A stretch of 64,000 nucleotides of DNA, from positions 496,001 through 560,000 of the forward strand of contig JAKULF010000017.1 in NCBI GenBank assembly GCA_022661535.1, in the 5' to 3' direction. Position numbers and translations under genes: made by a program. This DNA is from Eutypa lata. Lineage: Eukaryota; Ascomycota; Sordariomycetes; Xylariales; Diatrypaceae. Shown here piece by piece: positions 10,801-21,238 of the stretch. Each line of letters opens with the position of its first letter. Positions within the stretch are counted from its first letter, which is position 1. The notes under the pieces were generated by a model. That model saw nothing but the letters and a program-made list of their open reading frames with translations, did no database searches and was not told the DNA's origin.

Positions 10801-11810
10801 AGACTGCCTAGTCAGCCTCTCAAGGTCATCGTCGTCACTTGGTGAACCAAGCTGTCGACCTGTGTTTGTGGACGAGGAGCGCAGTGTTGTCGAGTTTGAG
10901 GAGCTCCGTCATCCATGTATGCTCAATACCGTTGACGACTTCATCCCCAACGATGTCGTGCTTGGTGGCGAGTCACCCAAAATTAACCTGCTCACGGGGG
11001 CAAACGCCGCCGGTAAATCCACGATCCTACGCATGGTAAGTCAAAATCTTGTCGACCCCTATTACGTATCACTTGATCCTGTCTGTCCTACCAATATATC
11101 GTACATATATCTAACCTTCGTGACCCTAGTCTTGTATTGCCGTCATTATGGCCCAGATCGGTTGTTACGTGCCTGCTGTGTCGGCTCGCCTTACGCCCTG
11201 TGACCGTATCATGTCGCGTCTTGGTGCCAACGACAACATATTCGCGGCGCAGAGTACGTTCTTCGTCGAATTATCCGAGACCAAGAAGATTCTGTCCGAG
11301 GCGACGCCCCGCTCGCTCGTCATCCTCGACGAGCTCGGCCGCGGTACCTCGAGCTACGACGGCGTCGCCGTCGCCCAGGCGGTGCTGCACCACGTGGCGA
11401 CGCACGTCGGCTGCGTCGGCTTCTTCGCGACGCACTACCACTCGCTCGCCACGGAGTTCGAGAACCACCCGGAGATTAGCCCCAAGCGGATGCGTATCCA
11501 CGTCGACGAGGCCGAGAAGCGCATCACGTTCCTCTACCGGCTCGAGGCGGGCGTCGCCGAGGGCAGCTTCGGCATGCACTGCGCGGCCATGTGCGGGATC
11601 AACGGCCGCGTCATCGAGCGCGCCGAAGTGGCGGCCAGGGAGTGGGAGCACACGAGCCGGCTGAAGGAGAGCCTCGAGCGCGCCAAGGAGGGCTGCTATA
11701 TCCCCCTCGGCTTGCTGAGCGATGTCGCGGCCCTGCTCGACGAGGAGAAGAGCGCGGATGTGGGGCCTAGGGGGCTGGAGGTCCTGGTTAGGGCTATTGA
11801 GGCGCTTTGA
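7845..11810 (+). CDS. msh6: DNA mismatch repair protein MSH6
   Basis: Four exons (7845-8318, 8392-8569, 8634-11035, 11130-11810) join in phase to 1244 residues, the usual MSH6 length. MSH6 pairs with MSH2 as MutS-alpha, which recognises base mismatches and small loops in the nucleus. A PCNA-binding motif QKSILGFF sits at residues 44-51, followed by an acidic, Lys/Ser-rich tether. The mismatch-recognition domain has the diagnostic Phe-Tyr-Glu in GKFYELYEND. The connector, lever and clamp regions follow. The ATPase has Walker A TGANAAGKST (about residue 1004) and Walker B LVILDELGRGTSSYDG (about 1080), then the FATHYHSLA switch. The ATG at 7845 keeps the PIP box near the N-terminus, as is normal. 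An earlier in-frame TTG at 7836 is not needed. The third intron falls just after Walker A. Nothing suggests loss of function. Confidence 0.97.
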
Positions 11811-13299
11811 AAGATGATTTTCCAAGACGAGGATGAGGATGATGAATCTTCAATGTTAGAGATACCCCCTCTGCGCTGCCCTGTGCTATTTGTCCATATT
11901 GATGTTACTGGGTCGAGGTTATGCGTCGCAGGTTTGACTGATTTACTGTTGCTGGAAGGAGGGAAGGAATATTGTAACAAAAGGGAATAGGGATGGATGG
12001 ATGGACGGATGGACGAACAGGCTGGGATATACTTTCAAAGGACTTGTTCGTTAGCTACTTAAGCTACCATATGCTAAGGTCTAGTCTAGGTAGATATGGA
12101 TGTAAAGAGATACATGGCATAGATGGATGGATGTAATAAGAGGTAATGAGCTCCAAACTTGAGCATGGAATGGAATCTTTACTAGAACTGGGCTGGGCAT
12201 TTTTGTATCTAACTCGACGTCAACCGGTGTCCGTAGAGTGCTTGGTGTAGTGCCTGACGCGGTGAAACTTGACCCTTCACATCATCTCATCCTTGATACA
12301 TGTCTTGGTGGCGACCAGCGCACCAGGTAGAGGAGATAGATACCCACGGCAGGATAGATGATGAGATTAGTTTGTCGAACCCATACTATTAATTCAAGCA
12401 TGCCACTCGGGATTTCCTAAACGCTAACTTGGAATTCTTTGTTCCCTGTCTTGGCCACGCTGACCGAGTCCGTGTTAGATTAATTAATTTTCTTTGTGTG
12501 ATATCTGCCTGCATGATGCCTCTACAATAACCTAGCATTCCTATACCTATATCATGATGAGAATTTCTGCCAAATACCTAGGAGGGATAGATGTGGATCG
12601 GTACGAAAGGAGTTTAACTTGAATCCTCTGTTCGTTGACCGGTCATACTAGAATGGTATGTGAGTATTTGGTCATACAGTTGGATTTCAAGTTATTGCCA
12701 TGTGCCAGAACAAAGAATTGCAACATCCTGCCAACCGGTGTCTGCCAGTGTGTTGTACAAGATGACGAGGCAGCAATTAGTGCTGCCTTGTAACAATAAA
12801 TTTACATTCTTGGACCTGGGACACCGGATCCTAGCAACCTCCTCTCAGTCTACTGGGCTTGGCCATCTTGGCCTTGTTTCCCACAATGAGGTAATGTTTC
12901 ATAATTCACCAGCAGCGATCAGCGAGCTGGTCTATGTACAAACTGAGATTTGTACAGCACTGTCACATCGGCGCCGGGTCCAATACACATACTCTAGGAG
13001 CAAGTCTTCGCCCCCATATCCTCCCCGATTCGCTTGTTGGCATCTACAAATCCACCGACTCTCAGCTAGACTGGGTGTCCTAAGATTCCTACACAAACTA
13101 TAGGAATATGAGTGATATAAATAAGGCCCCCTTGGTTCTTCGTTAGAGATGAATAACCTCAACCCACTTCACTTCAGCTGCCGAAGATACAGAAGAAGCA
13201 CGCACATCAAGTTTTTAAATCAAAACATCGCCCACCGTTTCTACCTCCTCCCTCGAGCAATACAAGGGGTATTGCAAGCCAGCACAATACACCCACACA
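11811..13299. other. Intergenic, no gene seen
   Basis: Contains the MSH6 3' region with GGAT-type tandem tetranucleotides (about 11990-12012 and 12121-12135). An open frame at 12660-13103 has no recognisable motif and biased composition, and I do not accept it. The last 200 bp should hold the promoter of the next gene. Confidence 0.5.
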
Positions 13300-14160
13300 A
13301 TGTGTAATCAAGACTGGACTTATACCTGGTGCAGAGCCGGTAACCATGGCACGGGGTTTCCATCTACCAACATTATCTACCCATGCGAAAACGCGGATGC
13401 GGTTGGATACTACTGCCATCAAATAGTAGATAACAACGTAGCTGAAGATGGAGCCGTCTATGTCGACGCATGCGACCAATGCTTACACATCCAGTGGCTA
13501 CAACCCCTCCAAGAAGAATATGAGACGACGATCAAGCAACGAAAAGACAAGAAACAACCAATGGGGTACGAATATCACAGGGGTCTAGCCGCGATCAAGG
13601 ACGAGATCAAGCTGACGGGGAAACTGAGAACCGCCCACATCGATGGTAACGCGGAGCGGGCCCAGAGGCTCGGCATTGAGCTGGTGCAGTCCCAGGAAAG
13701 AAGAGATGAAGCCCACAGGATCAGAAGCGCCAGAGAGAACGAAGAGCAAGCGCGCCAGCAACAGCGGACTAACCGCGAGGCTATAGCAGACGCGAGACGG
13801 GAGGGAAATCATGCGCACGCGGAACATTTGCTACATACGACCAATCCGATGGCTGCAGCGAGGGCTGCACTCCAGCAGCTGGAAAGGGAACAGCGTATTC
13901 AGGAGGCTGATCTTGACAAGGCGCAGCATGCTGCGCGTAGGGAGCGTGAGAAGGCGGAGAGGTATGCGGCGAGGGATGCGCAAAAGCAAGCGGAGAGAGC
14001 TGAGAAGGACAGGGCAAAGCAGGCGGATAGGGCTGCGAAGATAGAGTCACAGAGGGCTGTGTTTGCAGAACGGCAGAGAATCGCGTGGGCGGAGAGCGAG
14101 GAGGCGGAGGGCGCTGAGCCCAAGGATAAGAAGAAGAATAAGAAGAAGAGTAAAAAATGA
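13300..14160 (+). CDS. Cys-rich N-terminus plus coiled-coil protein, unknown
   Basis: A single-exon frame of 286 residues. The first 62 residues carry six cysteines (residues 2, 11, 29, 39, 58 and 61), ending in a CDQC pair, which could bind zinc or form disulfides. There is no signal peptide, so metal binding is the better guess. From about residue 65 to 270 the protein is a highly charged helix rich in Glu, Arg, Gln and Ala, with long heptad-like runs such as REREKAERYAARDAQKQAER, predicting a coiled coil. The extreme C-terminus is a Lys run (KKKNKKKSKK) that could be a nuclear signal or RNA/DNA contact. I recognise no family. Composition, length and a clean ATG in good context support a real gene. 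The first ATG at 13300 is taken because the cysteines lie immediately after it. Confidence 0.7.
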   Translation: MCNQDWTYTWCRAGNHGTGFPSTNIIYPCENADAVGYYCHQIVDNNVAEDGAVYVDACDQCLHIQWLQPLQEEYETTIKQRKDKKQPMGYEYHRGLAAIKDEIKLTGKLRTAHIDGNAERAQRLGIELVQSQERRDEAHRIRSARENEEQARQQQRTNREAIADARREGNHAHAEHLLHTTNPMAAARAALQQLEREQRIQEADLDKAQHAARREREKAERYAARDAQKQAERAEKDRAKQADRAAKIESQRAVFAERQRIAWAESEEAEGAEPKDKKKNKKKSKK

Positions 14161-14217
14161 TGGGACTGGCTGGCGGAGTCAGAACTTGTCGAAGGAGAAG
14201 CAAGAATGGAAGGATTT

Positions 14218-14246
14218 GGGGGAGGGGGAGGGGGAGGGAGAAGGGG
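14218..14246 (+). repeat. G-run tract, quadruplex-capable
   Basis: Four or more runs of at least three guanines separated by single adenines, just after the stop of the coiled-coil gene. This matches the simple G-quadruplex pattern on the + strand and so would be present in the 3' untranslated RNA. Confidence 0.6.
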
Positions 14247-14345
14247 CTGGCTGGTCTTGCCACGGTATTGTTCTTTCTGTTTTTGTCTGTCTATGCAGTA
14301 GTGATGTGGGAGCTGCTTTTAGAGCTAGTTGTTTAGATTTCTTTA

Positions 14346-14396
14346 TCTTCTTCTTCTTCTTCTTCTTCTTCTTCTTCTTCTTCTTCTTCTTCTTCT
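14346..14396 (+). repeat. (TTC)n microsatellite, about 17 copies
   Basis: A near-perfect run of TTC trinucleotides, 100 bp after the G-run tract, in the 3' flank of the coiled-coil gene. It is a pure pyrimidine tract of the GAA/TTC type able to form triplex DNA, and is likely to vary in length between strains. Confidence 0.9.
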
Positions 14397-15159
14397 GCTT
14401 TCCTCTCGTACTTTGTCGAGAACAGAAGGATTATTCTTTTTCAAGGTCCTGGAGACTTGGATGGGAAGGGGGTTTAGCCTAGGCATTCTAGCCATCCCTT
14501 CCTGCTACAAATTTAAATAAAAAAAATTATTTCCTCTATACTCCCAAAGACTTGTCGTGATGAACTTTACAAGTTTAATAAATAATGGTTCGAAATCTTA
14601 CCAATAAGTAAATGAAATGTTGCGAAGTAATCGGAAAGTTTTGGTAAGATAGAAGAAACCCCCCTTTTTTCTCCATTCGATCCTGCTTTGGGGCAGTCTA
14701 TAAGGAACTAGGTTGTATGTTATATAGTTATAAAAGGACTTAAACATTAATAAACAACCTAATCTAAGCTTGTATCTACCTCAATATCTAGATTGGGTGG
14801 TTTCTAGCTTAAGAAATCCAACTTTTATTACCATTTGTATAACTAGTACTGAGGCCGAGGACAAAATGATTGATTATACAGAATAGTTGCGAATTATGAG
14901 GGAATATATAATCGTGTACCGTGTACTGCAATAAGGATTGAGACATTTCAGTAGGCTCAGCCCATTATATAACATCTATTTTGCTTTTATTAAGTCTCCT
15001 TACTGAAGCTGCTAAAGCACAGTAATGATTAAGGCTATACTAATCGGTTTGAGGCTTAAATGCGGCTCTATTCATATACACCGCGGTTGGTGTAGAGCAT
15101 AATCGATAATTTTGGCGCCAATCTTCGCAGGTACTACGTGAGTCAAACCCCCCTATGAA
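14397..15159. other. Intergenic, AT-rich, no gene seen
   Basis: AT-rich spacer between two convergent genes. No coding, RNA or repeat signal recognised. Confidence 0.5.
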
Positions 15160-16348
15160 TTAAGGTTCTGGCGCCAAATTCGATTCAGCTTCAAGTTCGG
15201 ACGAAATCTCTGTTTTCGGTTCCGGTTCCGGTTCCGGCTCCGGCTCAATCTCGGTCCAATTCCGCAAGGGCCAACCATCGGTGCCGGGCCCCTCCTCGGG
15301 CCAGTTCTCGGGCAGCTCGCCAAAGTGGAAGAAGTACGTCTTCTCGCAGCCGTAGTCCTCGCACCGGAGGTCGCACATGCCGAACTTCTCGCAGAAGCAG
15401 TCCCCGGCGTGGGGGCAGTCCACGGGCGGCTGCCCCAGGATCTGGTGCCACGAGTACTCCATGACGCGGCCGGAGAACTCGTCGGTGAGCTCCGTCGCCC
15501 AGAGCCAGTCCCGGTACGACCGGTACTCGTCGACGGTCCGCCCGAGGATCCGGTCCCGCGTCACGGCGAACTGGGCCCCGCAGTGCACGCCGACGGCCTC
15601 CGGGACCGGCGTCCCCGGGAACAGCTCCCCGAAGGCCACCGCGTACACCGCCTCGGTCTTGGCGCGCTGGTCCGCTTCCGGGTCGTCCCACTTGACGTTG
15701 GCGTTCAGGTCCGGCCTGATTTCGAGCGGGCACCCCAGTAGCCAGGAGCAGCGGAGCGTTGCAAATCCATGTTTTATAACGTACGGGATTTGCAGGTTCT
15801 GAAGAGGCGTGACACCATCTAATCGTATGCATCCGTCAGTCTGAGAAAGTCGCAGAGAGGACACGTCTCGCAGTAAACCTACCATAGAGAGGATCTTCAT
15901 TATGCCATTGGTAGCGACGGCCATGAATGAATATGACTGTATCCGGAAGTTTATGATAATTATCAATGATATACCTGGCAACTTTTTTTAGCGTAGTACA
16001 GGGGCATCAAAGCGCGCGTAGATGGGGTGCAGTGCAGTACGTTAGATAGATATTACTCTCGTGGCCGATGTTCTTCTTCACAGTCAACGGTGCCGTAGGA
16101 TCATCAGCGACGTAAATGTGAGTTGGATACGATGGAAAGTGCTCCTGGATCCAAGACGTGTTGTCGGCCTTCACGGCGGCCACCACCAACTCGACCCGGG
16201 GATAAATCAACGTCGATGCGGCTCTCGGCGTCGTGAAGATATGTGGGGCGAAAGGGGCGTAGCGAAGGACCCAGCTACAGAGGATCAGGAATAAAACGGT
16301 GATGATTACAGAAGCTCGAGGACGGGCTATGAGGCCGAAAAGAGCCAT
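15160..16348 (-). CDS. DUF3431 family membrane protein
   Basis: Three exons on the minus strand (16348-16041, 15974-15883, 15818-15160) join in phase to 352 residues. A membrane anchor lies at residues 11-31 (SVIITVLFLILCSWVL), giving a type II topology with a lumenal domain. The lumenal part follows the fungal DUF3431 pattern: VELVVAAVKADNTSWI, YLTYIIDNYHKLPDTVIFIH, a WHNED element, GFATLRCSW, the HCGAQFAVTRDRILGR block and the VMEYSWHQILG segment. The family is common in ascomycetes, often near cell-wall or glycan genes, and has a glycosyltransferase-like look, but no biochemical role is established. The C-terminus ends in a Glu-Pro dipeptide run (EPEPEPEPEPK) of low complexity. The third-exon start at 15818 was chosen because it alone keeps the frame; the nearer AG at 15840 would hit a stop. 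Confidence 0.85.
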
Positions 16349-17235
16349 TATGCTGCATCCTATCCTACAGGGTCATCTTCGTTTCGTACTTTTATTACAC
16401 AACAAGGCAAACTTGACTGCGCTCATAGACTAGATAGATTGATGCGAGACAACTTGCCAAAGTATTATTTTCTACATGTAGTTAGGAATGGAGCCAGGGC
16501 TGACTCGTTTCGAGTTCAGTGATTGGTTCGTCGCATACATTCTCGTAGTCACGTGATGAAATCATCTCTTAAGACGCGCCTGTTCTGTTCTGAACGCGCG
16601 TTCCCGTATCCACTGCAGTTAGTTGTGTCTTAGCTAGCTTTCAGGCTTTTACTTAACTAGAGGTAGTAAATGATCACGCGAATATTTGTGAGATATAACT
16701 CTTCAAGCCCGTCTATGGCTCCTCACTGGATATCCCCTCGCAATCCTTCATAGCAGAGTCTATCAGCATGACATCATATCATCTTGGTCCCGCCCGGCTT
16801 GGAAAGATTTGTTTAAGTTGGACAATTCGATAATTTGAAATGACCATATGCTCCGGCTGTACCACATTCCTCCCGAGACCTTGTCCGACAGGACCCATAA
16901 CCTACGAAGTATGATGTCAAGAAGTCAGCTTTCAACGTGTCACATCTTCTAGGAGACATCTTTACGGAGTAAGCATATGAGATAGACATTCTTAGCCAAG
17001 TGCAGAGAGCATCAGAAAACAAGTTGTACTGTAGGCCAGGATACTTCACTCCCAGTATCGGTGTACGTAACTGTAATTATCGGGACCGCAATCTTTTATG
17101 TGACAATCCATATGTATTCTTCTATATCCATTCCCATCCACCCACTCACTCACTAACACACTACACTCCTATCCCTCCCCATTCCATTCCTTTTCTTTTT
17201 CCATATATCCACCTCCCCATCCCCCCATCTCCTCT
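16349..17235. other. Intergenic, no gene seen
   Basis: Holds the promoter of the DUF3431 gene and the 3' flank of the small secreted protein. A C/T-rich tract at 17130-17235 on the + strand would be purine-rich in that gene's 3' untranslated RNA. A 78-codon frame at 16813-17049 has no features supporting a gene. Confidence 0.5.
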
Positions 17236-17613
17236 TCAATAAGACCAACTCGCCACATCCACACCGTCCAGGGCAACGCATTCACCGACCACAGCGCCAA
17301 CCTCGATGCTATCGCCCGTGCAGTCCGCGCCCGTCCAGCCCGTCAGCGACAGCTCGTCAGGCAGCGAGTTGAAGCGCACGTGCGCCGACCCAGCTCCCGG
17401 AATGGCGATGTTCTGGCACGCGCCCCTGCTGTACAGGAACGCGTGGATGCCCGTCGTCCCGCTGCAGTCCGCCACGCCGTCAAAGAGTTCCGCGATGAAG
17501 GTCGCGGGCGGGTCCGGCTCGCGGGTCTGGCGGGGTGCTAGTGCCGGGTTGGCGGTCGCTGCTGCGGTGAGAGCCGAGAGGACAATGGCGAGGAGTGATG
17601 TTGTGGTGCGCAT
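17236..17613 (-). CDS. Small secreted cysteine protein
   Basis: A single-exon 125-residue frame. The N-terminus is a textbook signal peptide: MRTT, then a hydrophobic core (SLLAIVLSALTAAATA) with a likely cut before NPALAPRQ. A second processing site of Kex2 type may be at PRQTR. The mature part has four cysteines (in ADCSG, GACQN, ADCTG and GECVA), enough for two disulfides, and no membrane segment. Acidic, Gly-rich, beta-like composition fits a small extracellular protein. I recognise no characterised family. Proteins of this size and layout in ascomycetes include candidate effectors and cell-wall proteins, but nothing in the sequence shows such a role. The stop follows a terminal WSY. The promoter is to the right (17614 onward). 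Confidence 0.75.
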   Translation of the reverse strand: MRTTTSLLAIVLSALTAAATANPALAPRQTREPDPPATFIAELFDGVADCSGTTGIHAFLYSRGACQNIAIPGAGSAHVRFNSLPDELSLTGWTGADCTGDSIEVGAVVGECVALDGVDVASWSY

Positions 17614-18838
17614 TTTTGCTTAGAAAGTGTCTGGGAAGTGGGTGATGGGTGGTAGAGTTTAGAACTGGTAGCACTCTCTCTCGTTAATTGGCTTCTTAGA
17701 TGTTGGCATTGGGTATAGAGTATATTGTAGCACAGACTTACCTTGGTAGCGGAGACTGTTATGAATATGTAGTAGTGACGTGTTGATACTATACTTGTTG
17801 GGAAGTATAACGAGAAGTAAGTGATGCTTCATTGAGGCACGGGACGTCTGTACTTATAGTCAGCAGAACTTGTCTTGCCACATCCTCCTTACTAGGATGT
17901 AACGTTAGGATAGACCTCCCTAGCGGGCTACGAAAAAGCACTACCAGGACTATGCCTCAGTTACAAAGCATGTATGGTCGCTATCTTATTTTCAATATTT
18001 GACTGTATACAGGGTATTCATTCAACTTCCGCCTTCGTCTAATTAAGCAGTTAATCAATACCAAGCGGCCGCTCCTTCCGCATTGGACCCTAACGAAATC
18101 CTCTAGATCTCGATTGTTAGCCGAAGTTCGACCTGTATTATACATAGCCACTTAGCTTGGTAATGGTAACGGCCCGCGATCTAGCGATGCAGGCAGCCCA
18201 CGGTCTAGATCTGCTTGGTAATGGATTGGGTAACCCTCTCTCACCTTCTAGTTATGGGAAACGGTTGAAAATTCATAGGTCGGTAAGTTCCGTAGTTCAC
18301 GATCCTTCGTTTCACTTTCGAGTTTTTAACCTGGCAGGGCTGAATCGAGACCGGCTGGATACCCTGGGCTACATGTAACCTACGCCGGCAAGTGCCGAGA
18401 TCGTATGTGATGTCTTCAGAGGCGTCTACGAGGTCTTTCTTTGACCGCTAGTTATGTAAAAAGCAGTGCAAGTTTCGATTCTTCGCGACCTATGAAAGCC
18501 TCCTCCCTCTGCGCCAATAAGAGCTTACATGTGATTTTTCAGATGTTCACGCTTTCCACCCAAATCCATTGTAAACGTTGGTAGATAAATAAGCTCTCGT
18601 AGAAAACGATGGATATAACTAAATGGGGTCACTTAATTCAGGATTCTCAAAATCTCTGGAGTGACCTGATCTAATGGTTCCCCCCTGAACCATCAAACCC
18701 GATTCATATTCCATCTCTTCCCATCCCGTTTCATCATCGTCATCATCATCGCAGTTGGGTGCAGAAATCTTCCAAAGATGTTCGAATGCAGCGAACGGTA
18801 GTGGTAGCCTTGAGAATATCCTTTTGCAGGCCGCGAAA
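17614..18838. other. Intergenic, no gene seen
   Basis: Upstream region of the secreted-protein gene and 3' flank of the next minus-strand gene. Short open frames near 18157-18378 and 18619-18952 show no motif. The ATC/TCA run at about 18731-18752 is a short imperfect microsatellite. Confidence 0.5.
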
Positions 18839-19861
18839 TCAGGCCTTGGCGATGTCGGCGAGGAGGTAAGACTTCCATTCCTGGTACCATCTAATGGTAG
18901 CATGATAATTGGGCGAGACTCGTCTGTTCTTATCACCACAGTACATCAATAAGTTTGTGCGACCGGCGCAGTATCTTATCAATTCGAGGTCCATGTGATA
19001 CTTGAGGGAATGCTCTCCGTACTGCTGGTGACGCTTTTCAGCTCGTTTCACAGCTGCAACGTCGATGGCTTCCCAGAATCGTGGCCAACGGCATACCTCC
19101 GATGATAAGGCAATCTTGAGAGCCTTTTCTTTTGTAGTTGGAGTTCTAATCATCGACAGACTTCTCTCCACATCCCCCAACACGCTTTCTTTCAGCTCTT
19201 TGCCAATCTCCTCCCCTTCCTTCATGACCAAGTTGACTAGAGGGCGCCAGGAAACAGAAATATCGAAGTTCTCGAGATCCAGGTCGATGTCGCTCTTAGG
19301 CGGGACCATAGCGGCGGAGGTGCCTACGACGTACGGTTGAAAATATGCATTACCGGGAGGGTGTTGTTTAGTCTCCTCTAATGACGCAAGATGCTTATTC
19401 CACTGGTAGGACAAGATGTCATTCATTCGTGTATCTTGTCTCTGGTCGATGGACGCTGCCTCCTCGGTCGAAGGGTTAAGTATCGGCCAAATGTCGCCTT
19501 TTCCATCCTCCCAACGGGCGACTATGGAGGCAATCATCATTTCAGGTTCTCGGCTCGTGTGGAAGATAGCGCGGCATCCATCTGTAGACAGACGGTCGAA
19601 TGGAAGCTGGAAGCGGACTTCGTGGTAGGTAGTGCGAACGAGAGGTTTCCAATATTCATTTAGCACTGCGCAATCCATCCTAGTGAAGATTTGGAGATCC
19701 AGTTGAGGGAGAACATTGGTGCAAACCGCCATTTCCGTAGCATGTTTTGCGAGTCGACAGATTGGACGGCACCAGAGCCAAGCTGATCGTAGATGGTCAA
19801 ATTCGCCCATATAATCGACAATCATTACCCAAATCTCAAGGGGGGGAGATAACGATGCCAT
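18839..19861 (-). CDS. Possible F-box protein, unknown function
   Basis: A single-exon frame of 340 residues if started at the ATG at 19859-19861. The frame stays open another 65 codons upstream, but that extension is hydrophobic and Pro-rich without conserved features, so the internal ATG before SLSPPLEIWVMIVDYM is preferred. That N-terminal segment resembles the short F-box of many fungal proteins (L-P-x-E-I-W-x-x-I at the start, then a helical region with Trp and Arg residues: LRSAWLWCRPICRLAKHATE). F-box proteins recruit substrates to SCF ubiquitin ligases. The remaining 280 residues are of mixed charge with many Trp and Arg and no recognisable repeat. Large, fast-evolving families of such proteins exist in sordariomycetes. 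The F-box call is tentative; that it is a gene is fairly safe. Confidence 0.65.
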   Translation of the reverse strand: MASLSPPLEIWVMIVDYMGEFDHLRSAWLWCRPICRLAKHATEMAVCTNVLPQLDLQIFTRMDCAVLNEYWKPLVRTTYHEVRFQLPFDRLSTDGCRAIFHTSREPEMMIASIVARWEDGKGDIWPILNPSTEEAASIDQRQDTRMNDILSYQWNKHLASLEETKQHPPGNAYFQPYVVGTSAAMVPPKSDIDLDLENFDISVSWRPLVNLVMKEGEEIGKELKESVLGDVERSLSMIRTPTTKEKALKIALSSEVCRWPRFWEAIDVAAVKRAEKRHQQYGEHSLKYHMDLELIRYCAGRTNLLMYCGDKNRRVSPNYHATIRWYQEWKSYLLADIAKA

Positions 19862-21238
19862 CTTGAATGGGGAGAAAGTTGGCAGTGATGGAAATGAGGT
19901 CGGCGATGGTGAAGGTGGTAAATACCTTGGGTGGGCAAGCACATTTATGTGAGGCGGGTAATAGATAAAGATAAGCTGTGGGCTAACAACATAGTTGGAA
20001 ATGCCGGCGGCAATAGGAAGGCAGATAAAATCCTCGATTAGATAGCTGGGGCCCAAGCTGGCCTGTAATGATATACGTGTAGGTACTTTCGAATAAGTAA
20101 TATTTTACTGAGATAATAGTTTTCCTCTCTGTTCTTTCCTACTGTCTACATCTCATTGAGATCAAACAAAGTCAAATCCAATGGCTAGTTTTTCCCCTTG
20201 AATACTTGCGAATTGATATCCATAAAACCCTACGACTCCTTATACTTGTTTTCCCCCTCTCTTCCATACAAGGGTTCACACAATAAAGCAAACAGCTAGT
20301 CATTGGGTTATAATCCTAATGTTTGTTCACAGAGTTTGTCATCAATAATTTTTCCTGGTCAATGCGGGTTGGTTTGTAATTTGTATTAACAGCAACCTAT
20401 TAGTTACTTGTCATGACTGTGCAGGTTCCAATCCTATTTTCTTTCTTTCTTTCCCACTTCCGCTCAGGCTCCTACCACCCCAACCCTATCCCCTTACACC
20501 GTTACCTCAGCTATCAATAGTGATACCGCTAATGATACGACTGCATCCACTTCCTGTAGTTTAAGAAGATAGAAACCCTGAACAATTTCCATCATTTATT
20601 CCCTTTAATTGTTGTATAATTCCGATGAAGAGCGTTAAAGGACCATTTAGAACCAAATATTACTTAATGATACTTAGAAACATTAGAAATACATAATCCT
20701 CATGATAAAGATACATACAAAGAGTGAATAAGGCACAAATGATAGGTCATTAACGTCCGCACGTTCTTTCTCTTCTTTTATCATTTAACTACTGTTATCT
20801 CATTATACCCCCTTCACTACCAATAGCTCAGACGGAACACCACTATCCTCGGAATATAAGAAGTCACTTTCATTTTGACGAAGTATACCTATATATATTT
20901 TGAAACCTAAGATCCGAAAGCAGGGTTTAATTGAAGAGGACATCCTATTTACGAGCTGAAGGGACTCATATTGAACTGGTTCCAATAAGTGTATAAAAGG
21001 CATTGCCCTGATGGCAACAATATACCTTGTTATACTAGAATTAGCTTATGCAAAATAAATCTATATACCAAGTTAGACAGGACATACACAATCGTTTGTT
21101 GAGGACTATAACGACAGTAACACAAACAGTCAACGCAAAAGTTTAATCTGATCAACCCTCTAGACTACCCGTCCACCTCCTCTAAAAATTGCCTATTAGA
21201 GACCTTACCAAAAGCTGTTCGTAGACCAATGGGCCAAA
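19862..21238. other. Intergenic, AT-rich, no gene seen
   Basis: Lies upstream of the possible F-box gene and downstream of the sugar transporter. AT-rich; a 66-codon frame at 20803-21003 lacks any feature. Nothing else identified. Confidence 0.5.

Noticed and set aside
12660..13103. 147-codon frame
   Set aside because: No homology-like motif, no plausible domain, odd composition; probably chance.
19862..20056. 65-residue N-terminal extension of the possible F-box protein
   Set aside because: Hydrophobic and Pro-rich without signal-peptide layout; the F-box-like segment normally sits at the N-terminus.
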